Positions 1 through 11,293 of a stretch of DNA of 64,000 bases are shown piece after piece (position 1 is the first letter of the stretch; every line of letters begins with the position of its first letter). A model generated the notes under the pieces. That model ran no database searches, had not been told where the DNA came from, and saw only the letters and a list, made by a program, of their open reading frames with translations. The DNA comes from Solanum dulcamara (lineage: Eukaryota; Streptophyta; Magnoliopsida; Solanales; Solanaceae). The DNA lies in assembly GCF_947179165.1 (NCBI RefSeq), contig NC_077246.1:66132921-66196920 (forward strand), written 5' to 3'. The translations under genes and the position numbers were made by a program.

Positions 1-2531
1 CCAATTCTTCACAGCTTCTATTTTCTGAGCATCCACCTGAATACCATCTCCAGATACAATGTGGCCTAAGAAGGCCACCGATGCAAGCCAAAATTCACAT
101 TTAGAGAACTTTGCATACAATACTTGGTCCCTCAAAGTTTGTAGAACGACTCTAAGATGATAGGCGTTCTCCTCTTCATTCTTGGAGTAAACCAGAATAT
201 CATCTATGAATACAATCACAAACATATCAAGGTATGGTTTGAATACTCGGTTCATGAGATCCATAAAAGCGGTGGGAGCATTAGTCAACCCAAAAGACAT
301 GACCAAAAATTCAAAGTGGCCATAACGAGTCCGGAAAGCAGTCTTCGGAACATCACATTCTCTCACCTTCAACTAGTGGTAGCCGGATCTCAAGTCTATC
401 TTTGAGAAACAAGTGACACCTTGAAGTTGGTCGAATAAGTCATCTATTCTGGGGAGAGGGTATTTGTTCTTCACAGTGACTTTATTCAACTGCCTGTAAT
501 TGATACACATTCTAAGGGACCCATCCTTCTTCCGCACAAATAGGATCGGAGCACTCCATGGTGAGACACTCGGCCTAATGAATCCCTTATCTAACAAGTC
601 CTTCAGTTGCTCCTTCAACTCCTTCAACTCGGCCGGAGCCATTCTATATAGGGGAATTGAGATAGGCTGTGTATCAGGAAGAACGTCAATCCCGAAGTCG
701 ATCTCCCTATCAGGAGGGACTCTAGGCAGATCTTCAGGAAAGACATCCGGAAACTCATTGACAATCGGAACCGACTCAAGGGATGGAGACTCAATGCTGT
801 CATCTTTCACTCGGACAAGGTGATAGACACACCCTTTTGAGATTAGCTTCCTGGCCCTAAGGTATGAAATAAACTTACCCTTAGGCGCAATAGGACTACC
901 CCTCCATTCTATGACAGCCTCATTCGGGAATCTGAATGTGACAATTTGAGTTCTACAATCAATAGAGGCATAGCAGACATAAAGCCAGTCCATACCAAGG
1001 ATTACGTCGAAATCAACCATGTCTAACTCAACCAAGTCAGCCAAGGTGTCCCTGTGATGAATTGACACAGTACAATCTCTATAGACTCTCTCAGCTAAGA
1101 CAGAATTACCGACAGGAGTGGCCACACAAAAGGGCTCAAGAAGACGTTCAGGGATTTTATTGAACTTACTAGCCACATAGGGAGTCACAAAAGATAAGGT
1201 GGCACCTGGATCCATCAATACATAACAATCGAAGGAAGAGACTCGAATCATACCCGTCACGACGTTTAGAGAGTTCTCCTGATCTTGGCGATTACCCATG
1301 GCATATAGGCAGTTTGTACCTCCACTCATACCTGGAGTAGCGCCCCTCTGATTTCCTCTAGCTGGTGGTGCGATGGCAGAGGACTGGGCCCTGTTACCCC
1401 ATGTTGGACACTCCCTCAGAAGATGGCCCATTTGGCCGCATTTATAGCAACCAACCCTTCCTGCCCTGCATTCTCCCAAGTGGAGCCTACCACACTTGCC
1501 GCATGGTGGCTTTCCCTTCGAACCCTGACTTACACTAGCCGGGGATTGAGAAACCTGGGGTCTAAAATTCTGGCAACTTTGTCCCTGCCGATCATACCTG
1601 TCCTGCGGCATCGGTGCGCTGGCGGTAGATGAGGCATAGGTGGATGGCCTCTTCTGGAAGAAGGACCTGTTGCCCTTGCTTTGCCTCTGCTCATTCTCAT
1701 GCCCAGATGACCTTGCCTTTTTGCTCAGGTGCTCTTCTCTGTCTTTCCTCTTCTCCTCCTCTACCTGTTGAGCATACACCATTAATCTGGAAAGGTCCAT
1801 ATCCGAGATCAACAATGCTGCCTTGCATTCCTTCTTCACATGCCTCCCTAATCCGGAGACGAACTTCCTCATCTTCGACCTCACATCAGGAATCATTTCT
1901 GGAGCATACCTGGACAGATGGATGAACCTTAGTCCATACTCCTTAACCGACATACCTTCCTACTTTAGATTAACAAATTCCTCCACCTTCGCTTCCCTCA
2001 ATTCTCGGGGAAAGAAGTGGTCAAGAAAATCCCCTCGAATTTATCCCATCTAGCAGGTTCAGCATCTTCACCCCTATTCTACTCCCATTGGTTATACCAA
2101 ATGTTTGCCACCTCTTTGAGTTGATAAGATACCAACTCGACCCCCTCGATTTCTGTAGCGTGCATAGCTTTTAGAATCTTCCACATTTCATCAATGAAAT
2201 TCTAGGGATCTTCATCAACCTTAGAACCCGTGAATGCCGGTGGGTTCATCCTCAGAAAGTCTCTAATTCTAGTGGCAGCAGATGGCTCTTGGGAACTAGA
2301 GCTGAGAGTCGGCGAACTTTGATTGCCGCTTCGGGCGGCCATTAGTTGAGTGAGCATGGCAATTGCCCCTCGAAATTCAGCTTCTGATGTGGGTGCAGGT
2401 GGAGTAGATGGCACTTGAGGTGCCTCTGCATATCTCGCGGGTCGGCCTCTAGCCCTTGCTGGGCGTGCCTCTGACTGTGGCATCCCTGCATTATCAACAT
2501 TCCTCTGGCTAGTGGTACGTTTAGGAGGCAT
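1..2531 (-). pseudogene. gypsy gag-protease-RT (broken, partial)
   Basis: This encoded the gag-pol polyprotein: capsid, aspartic protease and reverse transcriptase for cytoplasmic particle assembly and reverse transcription. The gag start is at 2531 (MPPKRTTSQR). A CX2CX4HX4C zinc knuckle ([14 protein letters not shown]) lies near 1408-1449, preceded by a second Cys/His-rich stretch. The protease motif [11 protein letters not shown] is near 1186-1218. RT starts with [17 protein letters not shown], and the catalytic box FIDDIL lies near the window start. Breaks visible: stops at 2202-2204, 2079-2081, 1960-1962 and 373-375, of which three fit Gln CAG to TAG, plus a one-base loss in the G run at 2031-2034 (minus strand). 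RNase H and integrase are outside the window. Not functional. Confidence 0.88.
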
Positions 2532-2553
2532 TATCTGTAACGTATGAACGCAC

Positions 2554-4661
2554 GCAATATCCTCCGGGAACTAGGAGGACTCACCGACTGGCTGGAAGTA
2601 TAAGTGGATCTTCAACGGAGCACCGGTTGATGATCTCTAGTACCTGTCTCTGCATCATGAAACGATGCAGGCCAAATGGTGTCAGTACATGGAATGTACG
2701 AGTATGTAAAATGGTCAAATACAACGAACATCAAGGAAGAATAAATCAACCGACTCGGGAGCTCAACTCAAAAGGAATGACAACTCAATCAAATGTCCTA
2801 AGTCTAAACAAGAGTATGATTTAGACTGGACCAATCATATACAATTCAACTCAATCTGACTCAGAGTGCTATCAAAACTTACTTGGGAGTTTCTCTTAAC
2901 CGACAACCAACACTTATAAGCCAGTGAAGGTACAACGAAACGACGTTGTTGCCACACACGTTCATACCTTGCCAGGGCATGAACGACGAACACTCATGGA
3001 TCCAATCCAACCAGGTCCTATAATGTCAGGACAAAAGCTCTCGGGGAAGCATCCGACTTTAACGGTTCAATCCCCCCTATGTTTGGCAACACAGGTATTG
3101 GGTTCGAGTATGGACTATACTCTTGCCCAATTCGGTGCTCGATACTCCTCCCAAGACTCAATGTTCATAAAACTCCATCAACTCAACTTAATCAACTCAT
3201 ATCAACAAGTCTCATTACAACCTTATCGACTCATCAACTCTATCACAATCAAATCTCAATCTCAATGCTCAATCTCAATCATATCTTCAAGGAAGCTTTA
3301 AATGTACATATATAACATCATCTAGATATAAAATCAATCATTACCTCCATCTATTTGAGAAAAAATCTTTGTGACTCATCACATCTCCAAGACTTCAAAT
3401 CGACATTCTTATAATAGGCAACATTTATAGGAAAATAATATACTTTATAGAATCTATATAATTAACAAGACCAACAAAACATATTTAGCAACTCATTTCC
3501 TCATCATCTCATACTTACATAAGGCTCATTTTAGGAATCTCTTAGCTCAACAACATTGGCACATAAATACTTAAATAAGATGGAAACAAAACTCATTCAA
3601 ACATGTACCATACCAAGAAACTCCATTTTCATGGATATCTAACCCCAACACAAGAATAGGGCACATGGGTGGACTCAACCCATGTTTTGATTAGCCTTAC
3701 ATACCTTAGTGAAGACTTTGAAGAAACCTTGATGTTGGGTCTTCAATGGAAGCTTGGGGTCTTGAAGCTTTTGGACTCCTTTTTGGTTGGAAATGGAGAA
3801 GAAGAGAAGAGAGAAGGGAGAGCTCCTAGGGCTTTTTAGAGAGAGAGTGGGGGCTGCCAAATGAGTTCCCAAAAGACCAAGGGCTACATATATATAATTG
3901 GGTAAGTTCCCAAATTGCCCCTCCTCAAAATGTTCTGAAAATAGGCTAAAACGCCCTTGGCGCGATAGTGGCGCGTCGCGCCCTTACAGCGCCAAGGCCA
4001 ATCACGCCTAAAACCTGCACAGCTTTTAGTGGCGCGTCGCGCCAGGGACCAAACCACTGAGGCATGTTCCTGGCGCGATAGTGGCGCGCTGCGCCCTTAC
4101 AACGCCAAGCCTATTGTTCCAAATTCTGGGAATTTGGCCTGAAAAACCCCGCACACTTTTTAGTGGCGCGTCGCGCCAGGGACCAAACTACTGAGGCATG
4201 TTCCTGGCGCGATAGTGGCGCGTCGCGCCCTTACAGCGCCAAGCCCATTTCCCAGCAGTTGTCACCCAGGCCAAAGATTAGGATCCCTGCCGTGCTAGTT
4301 CATCTTAGGACCGTCATATCTTTTGACTCCGAACTCCAAAATTTACGTTCTTGGTGGCGTTGGAAAGAAGACTCGACGACCTTTAATTTGATAGGTCGTG
4401 GGTCACCCGGATTGACGTCTTTCGAAAGATAGGTTGTTAAAAGTCGACCCTTACATGAACTCGTCCTAAACTTAACCACGACGGATCTTTTGGACTTTGC
4501 TCGGTCCTAGGGATCCTCTATGACCCCACATCACCTCTAGCGCTCTTAAATTTCTTAGGGACTCATCTTAACTCAAGCACATACTTCGAAATAAATACGA
4601 TGGGCCCCACACGTATACAAAGAAGGCCCGAATCTTAGGAAAAATTTTGAGGGGTGTTACA
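2554..4661 (-). repeat. 5' LTR of gypsy element, lacking its 3' end
   Basis: It matches the solo LTR at 28684-31293 over its length, including the shared block at 2569-2730 and the GC-rich block near 4000. In the solo copy about 330 bp more follow (28684-29016) before the LTR end. Here that part, the primer-binding site and the leader are absent, and gag begins about 25 bp further on. The gag-proximal border is approximate. Confidence 0.8.
3957..4250. repeat. GC-rich palindromic motif array in LTR
   Basis: Five spaced copies of a motif GTGGCGCGTCGCGCC or close variants lie near 3967, 4029, 4080, 4162 and 4213. Its arms GGCGCG and CGCGCC pair around one central base. The copies are joined by a repeated spacer containing GGGACCAAAC and TGAGGCATGTTC. 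The block contrasts sharply with the AT-rich surroundings. The homologous block at 30478-30880 has the same layout with many CpG positions changed. Confidence 0.85.
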
Positions 4662-4810
4662 CTTACCTTCTCCATAGCATCGATAACCAAATCTGGACCA
4701 ATCAAGTTCGTCTCACCAACTTTAAACTATCCCATTGGAGATCTACATCTCCTCCCGTACAATGCTTCAAAAGGAACCGTTTGGATGATAGAGTGATAAC
4801 TATTATTATT
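4662..4810 (-). mobile_element. gypsy pol fragment (integrase C-terminal region)
   Basis: Near-identical to 51289-51436 in the gypsy fragment further right, with only a few differences. It starts exactly where the LTR at 4661 ends, so the gypsy element of 1-4661 inserted into it. It stops abruptly at 4810 in unrelated AT-rich DNA. Confidence 0.88.
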
Positions 4811-5914
4811 ACATGTTCTTTCATTTGCTTTGGTTAACGTACTATTTATTGTTAATAATGTTATTTTCTCAATTATATTTGCTTTACTTGAGTAAAGAGT
4901 CTTTTGGGAGCAATTTTTCTATCGATCTACACAAGGTATGAATAAGGCCGCATACACAACATCTTTCTCATATCTGATTGTATCGAATATATATATGGGA
5001 AACTTACATAAATATACAATATTAAGAAAATATTTACCATCTATAGCAATAAAAAAATTCACTAAACACTTATAATACATTTATAATACAGTTTTAATAC
5101 ATATTACAGAGAACTATTTATAAAACATATATAATACAAGTTTTATAAATAGATAATACATTTATCACATACTTTAATAGATTTATAATACATTCTGTCA
5201 ATTTCTTAATACACAAACATAATATATATTTTAAAACTCTTATAATACATTTATATTGTATGCATAATTTACTTTTAATACAAGTGTAGATTTATCATAA
5301 TATTACTATGTATTGCTATAAATTATAATAAATAAAAAATATCGTTAAAATCAGTAATTAATTTTTAAAAATTACATTTTTCCTATATATATTATGTGAC
5401 CCATTCAAAGTTACAGTAGGAAAATGTATTATATTAATTATGGCCTATCAATAAATATACATAAACGAAAATATATAAGACAAGACAACTCAAGCCTCAT
5501 AATGTGCAATTTTTATTAGTTAACAGAAAAAAAAACATTTCCATATAATTTTTACATTTCAAAATAAAAGATATAAAGATAATTTCTGCAGTTTCCACAA
5601 AATCTACAATTTTAGTGGCTATTAACGTTACCTTAAATGGATTTTAGCAGCGATTACTAATAGAGTCGCTGCTATTAGAAATTTTGTGGCATTATTAAAG
5701 TCGCCGCAAAATCTATTTTTTTTTCATAGTGATGGCTAAAAGATAGGCATCTTATATATCCAATCCGGGGCGGATACATAAAATAACATGTGTTTATAGA
5801 AATTCATCAGTTTGCAGTCAAATTTTATATATGTATTAGAATATTTACTAAATGAACTTAATTATTATTATTGTAAATTAACTTGAATTTGTTGTAGGAA
5901 TCAATAAATTTTAA
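4811..5914. other. AT-rich DNA, no gene; one hairpin
   Basis: Mostly A/T with repeated TTATAATACA-type words (5060-5290), no credible coding region. A 9-bp perfect inverted repeat, TAGCAGCGA with TCGCTGCTA, lies at 5645-5653 and 5666-5674. It is followed by a T-rich end CATAGTG (to 5731) that resembles a CACTA-type terminus (reverse complement CACTATG). The matching left end is not recognisable, so a MITE remnant is only a guess. Confidence 0.5.
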
Positions 5915-6294
5915 GAGTGTGTTTGGCATACAAAAAAAAATATTATTAAATTTTTTATGTTTGGTTGGTGAAAATATTTCTCTAAGTTTTTTAAAAATAA
6001 GAAAAATGAATTCAATAATAAAAGCAGATAAAACAAATTTCACAGGTGACATTCAAAGTTTATTTTCATCCCTCACCGAACAATGTAACCAACTCCCACC
6101 CTCCAACCGTCCCATCCCCCACCACCCCAACCCCCCAATATTCACCCCATTCTATTTTTATAGTGTTTTGATATATTACATATAAATATTTTTGAAATAT
6201 TATTTTTTATTTACTAACCAATAATATTAAATAAATATATAAAAAATTCACTTATTTTTTTCAAAGAATATTCTACTTTCTACCAAACACACCC
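5915..6294. mobile_element. MITE-like element with GTGTGTTTGG ends
   Basis: The left end GAGTGTGTTTGG and the right end CCAAACACACCC are inverted copies with one mismatch, followed inward by A-rich and T-rich stretches. The interior is AT-rich with a C-rich segment at 6090-6130 and no coding capacity. No clean target-site duplication could be seen, so the superfamily is left open. Confidence 0.6.
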
Positions 6295-6473
6295 AAATTA
6301 AATCCTGGACCCACCTATCTTTTCAAGCCTCTGTATCTTAGCGAGTCACATTAGACCTAGTTGAATAGAGATATTATTGAAAATTATAAGAAAAACAGAT
6401 GCGCTACATCAAAAAAAAAAATAGATTTTGCCCAAGAAAATTAAAGTCATATACCAAAGATTTTCCTTTTCTA

Positions 6474-6630
6474 ATATCGTTGTCCACAAGATCTTCTTTA
6501 TCTGCTCATAACATTTCCACCCTTAACCATGGTTCATCTTCATCAAGAATTTCATTACATGCCTTAATCTTCCTACAAATAATAAGATGTCGTTTAAATT
6601 GGATAAAATTCATAAATAATTATTTTTTAA
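6474..6630. repeat. left arm of long inverted repeat
   Basis: The reverse complement of this segment matches 7565-7685, sharing words such as TCGTTGTCCACAAG and AAGATGTCGTTTAAAT. The two arms flank the MITE at 6718-7076. It could be a decayed large hairpin element or two opposed copies of one repeat. Confidence 0.7.
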
Positions 6631-7190
6631 AATTGGTTCAACTTTGAGAGAAAAAAAGGAAGAAGAAATATCCCTCCCAATTTACTACTTCCCTTTAAGA
6701 CATGAAGAGAAATCTAAGAGCCCGTTTGGATGGGTTTAAAAAAAGTAACTTTTATGTATGAAGTGCTTTTAGAACTTTGAAGTGCTGAAAATTATTTTTA
6801 TAAATAAGCAATTGAGTGTTTGGATAAAAGTGCTTATAATGTGAATTTTAGGGATAAAAGAATAAAAAAAGATAGTTTGAGAATTTAGTTAAAATATAAG
6901 GGATATAAAAGTAATTTTCATTGTAAAAAAAAATGACTTTAAGCACTTTGAAAAAAAAAGTTAGGAATTCTAACTTTTCATTTTTGACTGACTTTAAGAA
7001 CTTTATGACTTAAAGTCAGCATTAGACAAACACATTCAAAAGCTAAAAAAAAACTTTAAGTTGGTTTTCGAGGCTCTAAGTTGATTGCTACACTTCTTTC
7101 ATGAAAAATGCAGTGTCCAGTTTCTCTCTCTTTTGGCACCTTGAAAAGACAAAACACTGTAATAATTAAGTAATTAATATTCAATCAGCC
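6620..7190. repeat. local duplication, copy 1 (split by MITE)
   Basis: 6620-6717 (TTGGTTCAACTTTG... to CATGAAGAG) and 7077-7190 (TAAGTTGATTGCTACACTTC... to CAATCAGCCAATGTTAT) match 8190-8268 and 9543-9910 in the same order. The Tourist-like MITE at 6718-7076 interrupts this copy. Confidence 0.75.
6718..7076. mobile_element. Tourist/PIF-Harbinger-like MITE
   Basis: The ends are GAGCCCGTTTGGATGGG and, on the other side, a sequence ending in GGCTC (reverse complement GAGCC). The flanking trinucleotide TAA occurs on both sides (6715-6717 and 7077-7079), the TSD type of PIF/Harbinger elements. It is 359 bp and non-coding, with an interior of AAGTGCTT/AAGCACTT-like words. It must have been mobilised in trans. 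Confidence 0.75.
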
Positions 7191-8189
7191 AATGTTATTT
7201 TTTGTCTGCGAGTAAAATAAAAGTGCTTGACTAATCAGTAAAACTTCTTTTAAAAGAAAGTAAAAGCATTTTTTTTATCATTGGAAAGAAGCTAAAAATT
7301 TCCATTTTTTTGAAAAAACCAGAAATAAAATTAGAAAATTATTTTTTTCAAAACCAAAATATCCCTGCCATAAATATATATTTATCAATATATCCCTTAT
7401 ATTTATTTATTTTTATGGGAATTTTTCATATCTAGTAATTTAGTTTGTAGACTAATTTTAAATTTATTTTGCTTGAACTTTTTAATTATATTTAAATTAT
7501 CATGTTAATATTATATCAATATATTTTTTAAATTTATCTATATATAATATTGATTGAAAATTTGAATAAGAAAATGATTGTTTATGAATTTTACCCTATT
7601 TAAACGACATCTTTTTACTTGTATGAAGAATAAGTAATAAAACAAAACTCTTGATGAAGACCTTGTGGACAACGATATGAAAATGCAAAAACTTTGGTTT
7701 CTATGAATTCAATTTTCTTGTGAAAGTGATGGTGCTATGACAATTTTTTTCATTAATATATTAAATGAATTAAGAATATGAAGGCATTAATGGGTGGCAA
7801 TAGAAAAATAAATTAAAGATTTCTTAGTAAACAAAGTCATCATGAATTCATTAGTAATAAATGGACGAATTAAAGATTTCTAAGTAAACAAAGCTATCTG
7901 AAGTTGATTTTGGCAAAACATTATACATGTGAAGTTATGTTAAAGTTATAATTTAGTAAAAAAATATTTGAAGTTAGCCTTAATAAATCATATCAATTTA
8001 TCTGTAGGGATTGATTAAGTGATTTCCCACATGAAAGATTTGAGATCGCTCAACATCTCCCTGGGGTTTCAAAAAAAATGTCATACCAAACTTTAGAAAG
8101 TTTGGCATTTAATGACCACATATCAGACGAAAATATTTAAAATCACATCTAAAATTATTTTTGAAATAAATAAATTCTTTTTAAAAGAA
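7191..8189. other. AT-rich repeat DNA, no gene
   Basis: No coding region is supportable. 7208-7430 is homologous to 24328-24540 (shared ACTAATCAGTAAAACT and ATTTATTTATTTTT-type words), so both are copies of one dispersed repeat. The right arm of the inverted repeat lies at 7565-7685. The rest is simple AT-rich sequence. Confidence 0.6.
7565..7685. repeat. right arm of long inverted repeat
   Basis: Reverse-complement partner of 6474-6630. The words ATTTAAACGACATCTT and CTTGTGGACAACGATAT show the match. The arms are about 0.9 kb apart and differ by short insertions and deletions. Confidence 0.7.
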
Positions 8190-8581
8190 AATTAGGTTCA
8201 ACTTTGTGAGAAAAAGAAGAAGAAGAAGAAATACCCCTCCCAATGTATTGCTTCCCCTCAAGACATGAGAAAAAAAATTGAGGTGTCATTCTGTAAGCGT
8301 ATAAGAATAGTGTTGAATAAAGTGTAATAGTTATGTTGATATTAATTATATGTTGGTATTAGTTAAATTGAAATTATTTCTTCTACAATATTTAATTTGA
8401 AATATTAAAAATAACATGCATTGTATATTTCAAAAAAAAATAATTATTGCTTTACAAAAATATCTTCCACTAATATAGTAGAGAGTAGCGGTGGAACCAG
8501 AATTTTAATTTAAGGGGTTCAAAATATGAAAATGTAAACATACGAAGAAGCCGAATGAGGTTCAATATCTACTATATATAC

Positions 8582-9238
8582 AACAACAACAACAACAACA
8601 ACCCAGTGAAATTCCACCGCATGGGGTCTGGAGAGGGTAAAGTGTACGCAGACCTTACTCCTACCAAGGTAGGACGGCTGTTTCCGAGAGACCCTCGGAT
8701 CAAAAGAATCATAAAAAGAGGTCAGATAAGGCTAAGAAAAAGCGATATGGAAAATCAAATAACGAATAACGCAAATAATGAAAGCGACACAGATAAAGTA
8801 GAGTAATCAAAGTACAGAAAGTAATAGAGAGATAGTAACAGAAGTCAGAGCACAAAAAATTATAGTGTGGTAATGCGCCTACTAATACGGAAGAATAACG
8901 AGACTATGTACTAGCCTTCTACCCTAATATGGGTCCTCCACACCCTCCTATCTAAGGTCATGTCCTCGTTAAGCTGTAACTGCATCATGTCCTGTCTAAT
9001 CACCTCTCCCCAATATTTTTTCGGTCTATCCCTACCTCTTCTAAAATCATCCATGGTCAACCTCTCACACCTCCGCACTGGGGCATCTGTGCTTCTCTTC
9101 TTCACATGCCCAAACCATCTCAGTTGCATTTTTCGCATCTTGTCTTCCACCAAGGCCATTCATATCCTGTCCCGAATAGCCTCATTTCTAATCCTGTCAC
9201 TCCTAGTATGCCCACACATGCATCTCAACATTCTCATC
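8582..9238 (-). mobile_element. RTE-type LINE, 5'-truncated, 14-bp TSD
   Basis: On the minus strand this is the 3' end of a non-LTR element: the C-terminus of the reverse transcriptase ORF, a 3' UTR and a tail of TTG repeats (plus strand: AACAACAACAAC from 8582). Exact 14-bp flanks TCTACTATATATAC lie at 8568-8581 and 9239-9252, a target duplication typical of LINE insertion. A relative lies at 54103-54483 and a scrap at 41221-41280. Confidence 0.92.
8911..9238 (-). pseudogene. RTE reverse transcriptase C-terminus
   Basis: Read on the minus strand, the frame gives the conserved tail of plant RTE proteins: a CGHTRSDRIRNEAIR segment, an in-frame stop, then [14 protein letters not shown], a [16 protein letters not shown] block, [13 protein letters not shown] and a final WRTHIRVEG. 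The part before 9238 was never copied (5' truncation), so all catalytic RT motifs are absent. The stop lies just before MALVEDKM, where active copies usually read through. The fragment cannot be functional. Confidence 0.88.
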
Positions 9239-9352
9239 TCTACTATATATACACAAAAATAATTTTAATAATGTATAAATAATATAATTTTTCACCGAAA
9301 GAGATTCAGATAAATTTTCTAAGCCTATACTAGCTTCGCCCCTGATAGAAAG

Positions 9353-11288
9353 GATATGAAAAATATGTTAACAACAATTGTGTTTTTACCCATACTAATG
9401 CATGCATTAAAATTCTTTGCATTGCTAATACTATGATTTAACATGTATCAATTATACGTAACATAATATCAAATAAAATATAATTATACATAAATTAAAA
9501 AATATATCAAATAAAATATTAATAATACATCCTGCCAAACGACCTAAGTTGATTGCTACACTTCTTTCATGGAAAATGCTATGTCACGTCTCCATCTCTT
9601 TTGTCACCTTGGAAAGATATTTCCTTCGTTTGATTTGTTTGTTCTATTTTGTAAACAAAATTTTTGAGTTTTGTAATATTAATTTTAAAATGTAGAATAT
9701 ATTTAACTATTATTTAATTTTATAATTTAAAATATATCATGTAAAAAATTAAAATTAAAGAGTTAAAAAAATAGAAAAGAGATTTTTATTTTGAAAACAT
9801 ACTAAAAAAAATAAATAGAATACACAAATTAAATCGTAGAGAATATTATTTTTCCTTCCTTTGATATTACTAATTATAAGTAATCAATATTCAATCAGCC
9901 AGTGTTATCTGTTTCTCTTGAAGTAAAGGTAGTAGATTGTTTCATCTTAAATTTGTCCTTGATCACTAAATTACGTCATCTTTAATGACATAATAAAAGA
10001 ATTACAAGATTGCTAGACTTGTCTCATTGATATATTAGTCGAAAGTATAATTCGATATACAATATTATATATTTGGTATATAATAATATACAAAATTTTC
10101 ATATATTTTTTTAAAACGTAATATATATTATCATACACTCAAAATATATTATTATATGAAATTATAAGAGATATTTATATGCCTATATATAATAATATAC
10201 AATATCATACATTAATATATTAAAAATGGACTTTGTCTTTTTTATTGAATTCAAGCACGAGATTTATCCAAAAACACTTCAAAACTACATCATATCACTT
10301 AAAGTGTCAGATTTGAGTTTCTTAATACATAACCAATTTTTTACAACAATACCTGCTCAAAACAAAGCTTATTTGCGAAAATTCAATTTTCAAACCTTGA
10401 AACTTCGAATTAATTCCAACAATGGCAGAACACTAATTCACTATTGCGTCTGTGAAATAAAAAATAATAAGAATATGTTATTAATAATAGTGGAGATTAT
10501 TATGAAGCAAGGTGAAAATAAGGGTTTTGATAAGTCGGGTGAAATGAAGATCGTAAATAAATTATTGAGATGATTTTTAAAAATAGAAATTCAGTCTCAT
10601 TAAAAAAATGGAGTAGCTAAATCTATTTAATTTTTTTATAGTAGTCTATTGGTATGCTCTCCTCTTAAACTATATCCGTAATGTATACATATATCATTAT
10701 AGGTATTGAAAAAAATAAGAATATTTCATATTAATATGACGGCTAGAATTTACAAATGGAAGATTCTCTTCATCTACTTGGTGAGGATTTTTTAGGCCGT
10801 GAAAATAAGGAAAATTTGTCTTCTGAGAATTTCTCACAATGGCGACACAAGTTATGATTGCTACAAATTCATTTACGCTAATGATAAAACATAAATGTCC
10901 TAATTAGAATTTATAATTAAATAATACAATATGTGATATAAAGTGCATCTCTTTTCCCTTATAAATGACATTACTATCTTTTTCTCCACCCTAAACAAAT
11001 ACATCACAAATTGACTATATGAACTTTTACTATTTTGTTGATAAGACTCGATTCGATTTTCTATCTTATAATTTTTAATTTTTTAATTTAAAAATATATT
11101 TTATTCGTAAAATTGTACTCAAATTAAAAATTGATCGACAACAAATTTAGCAATCTTATTTTCTTTTCTTCTTGGTTAGTAATAATTATATATTAATAAA
11201 ACTTAATATGCATCGTTACAAAGAAATGGCAGCACGGCTAAGCCATTAATATCATTTTGAGAGGGGGTAAATAGAGCTATTACAATAA
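9353..11288. other. AT-rich intergenic DNA, no supported gene
   Basis: 9543-9910 is the second half of the local duplication. The remainder is A/T-rich with runs of ATAATATAC-type words (10040-10220). A 115-codon open frame at 10226-10573 has no recognisable domain and lies in low-complexity sequence; it is not called. Nothing else stands out before the TSD at 11289. Confidence 0.55.
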
Positions 11289-11293
11289 TTATG

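Larger units (their letters stand above)
1..4661 (-). mobile_element. Ty3/gypsy retrotransposon, 5' half, cut by window start
   Basis: Read on the minus strand, the element begins at 4661 (TGTAACACCCC) with a long LTR, then gag, protease and the first part of reverse transcriptase, and runs off the window at base 1. The 3' half and 3' LTR are outside, so the TSD cannot be tested. The right flank (4662-4810) is a piece of another gypsy element, so this is a nested insertion. The 3' part of the LTR and the primer-binding site are missing before gag. Family: chromodomain-type gypsy, by resemblance of gag and RT to the elements at 11294 and 48399 (inference). Confidence 0.9.
8486..9344. mobile_element. 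non-autonomous hAT-like element, split by LINE
   Basis: Left end TAGCGGTGGAACCAG and right end CTAGCTTCGCCCCTG resemble the CAGGGGCGGA termini of a common plant hAT family, read inverted. The 8-bp flanks GTAGAGAG (8478-8485) and ATAGAAAG (9345-9352) match at 6 of 8 positions, fitting an old hAT TSD. Inside lie GGGGTTCAAAATA words typical of this family. No transposase is present. The RTE fragment at 8582-9238 interrupts it. Confidence 0.65.
8190..9910. repeat. local duplication, copy 2 (enlarged by insertions)
   Basis: 8190-8268 and 9543-9910 match copy 1 at 6620-7190 in order and orientation. Between the halves about 1.27 kb has been added, including the hAT-like element at 8486-9344 with a LINE inside it. 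The second half itself contains a further AT-rich insert around 9620-9870. Confidence 0.7.

Noticed and set aside
500..823. Plus-strand frame antisense to gypsy pol (also 1423-2053)
   Set aside because: Shadow of the minus-strand gag-pol frame.
5600..5731. Complete CACTA-type MITE
   Set aside because: Only one terminus-like end and an internal hairpin are visible; left end and duplication not found, so not called as an element.
10226..10573. 115-codon open frame in AT-rich DNA
   Set aside because: No domain, codon pattern or family resemblance; a chance frame is expected in such sequence.
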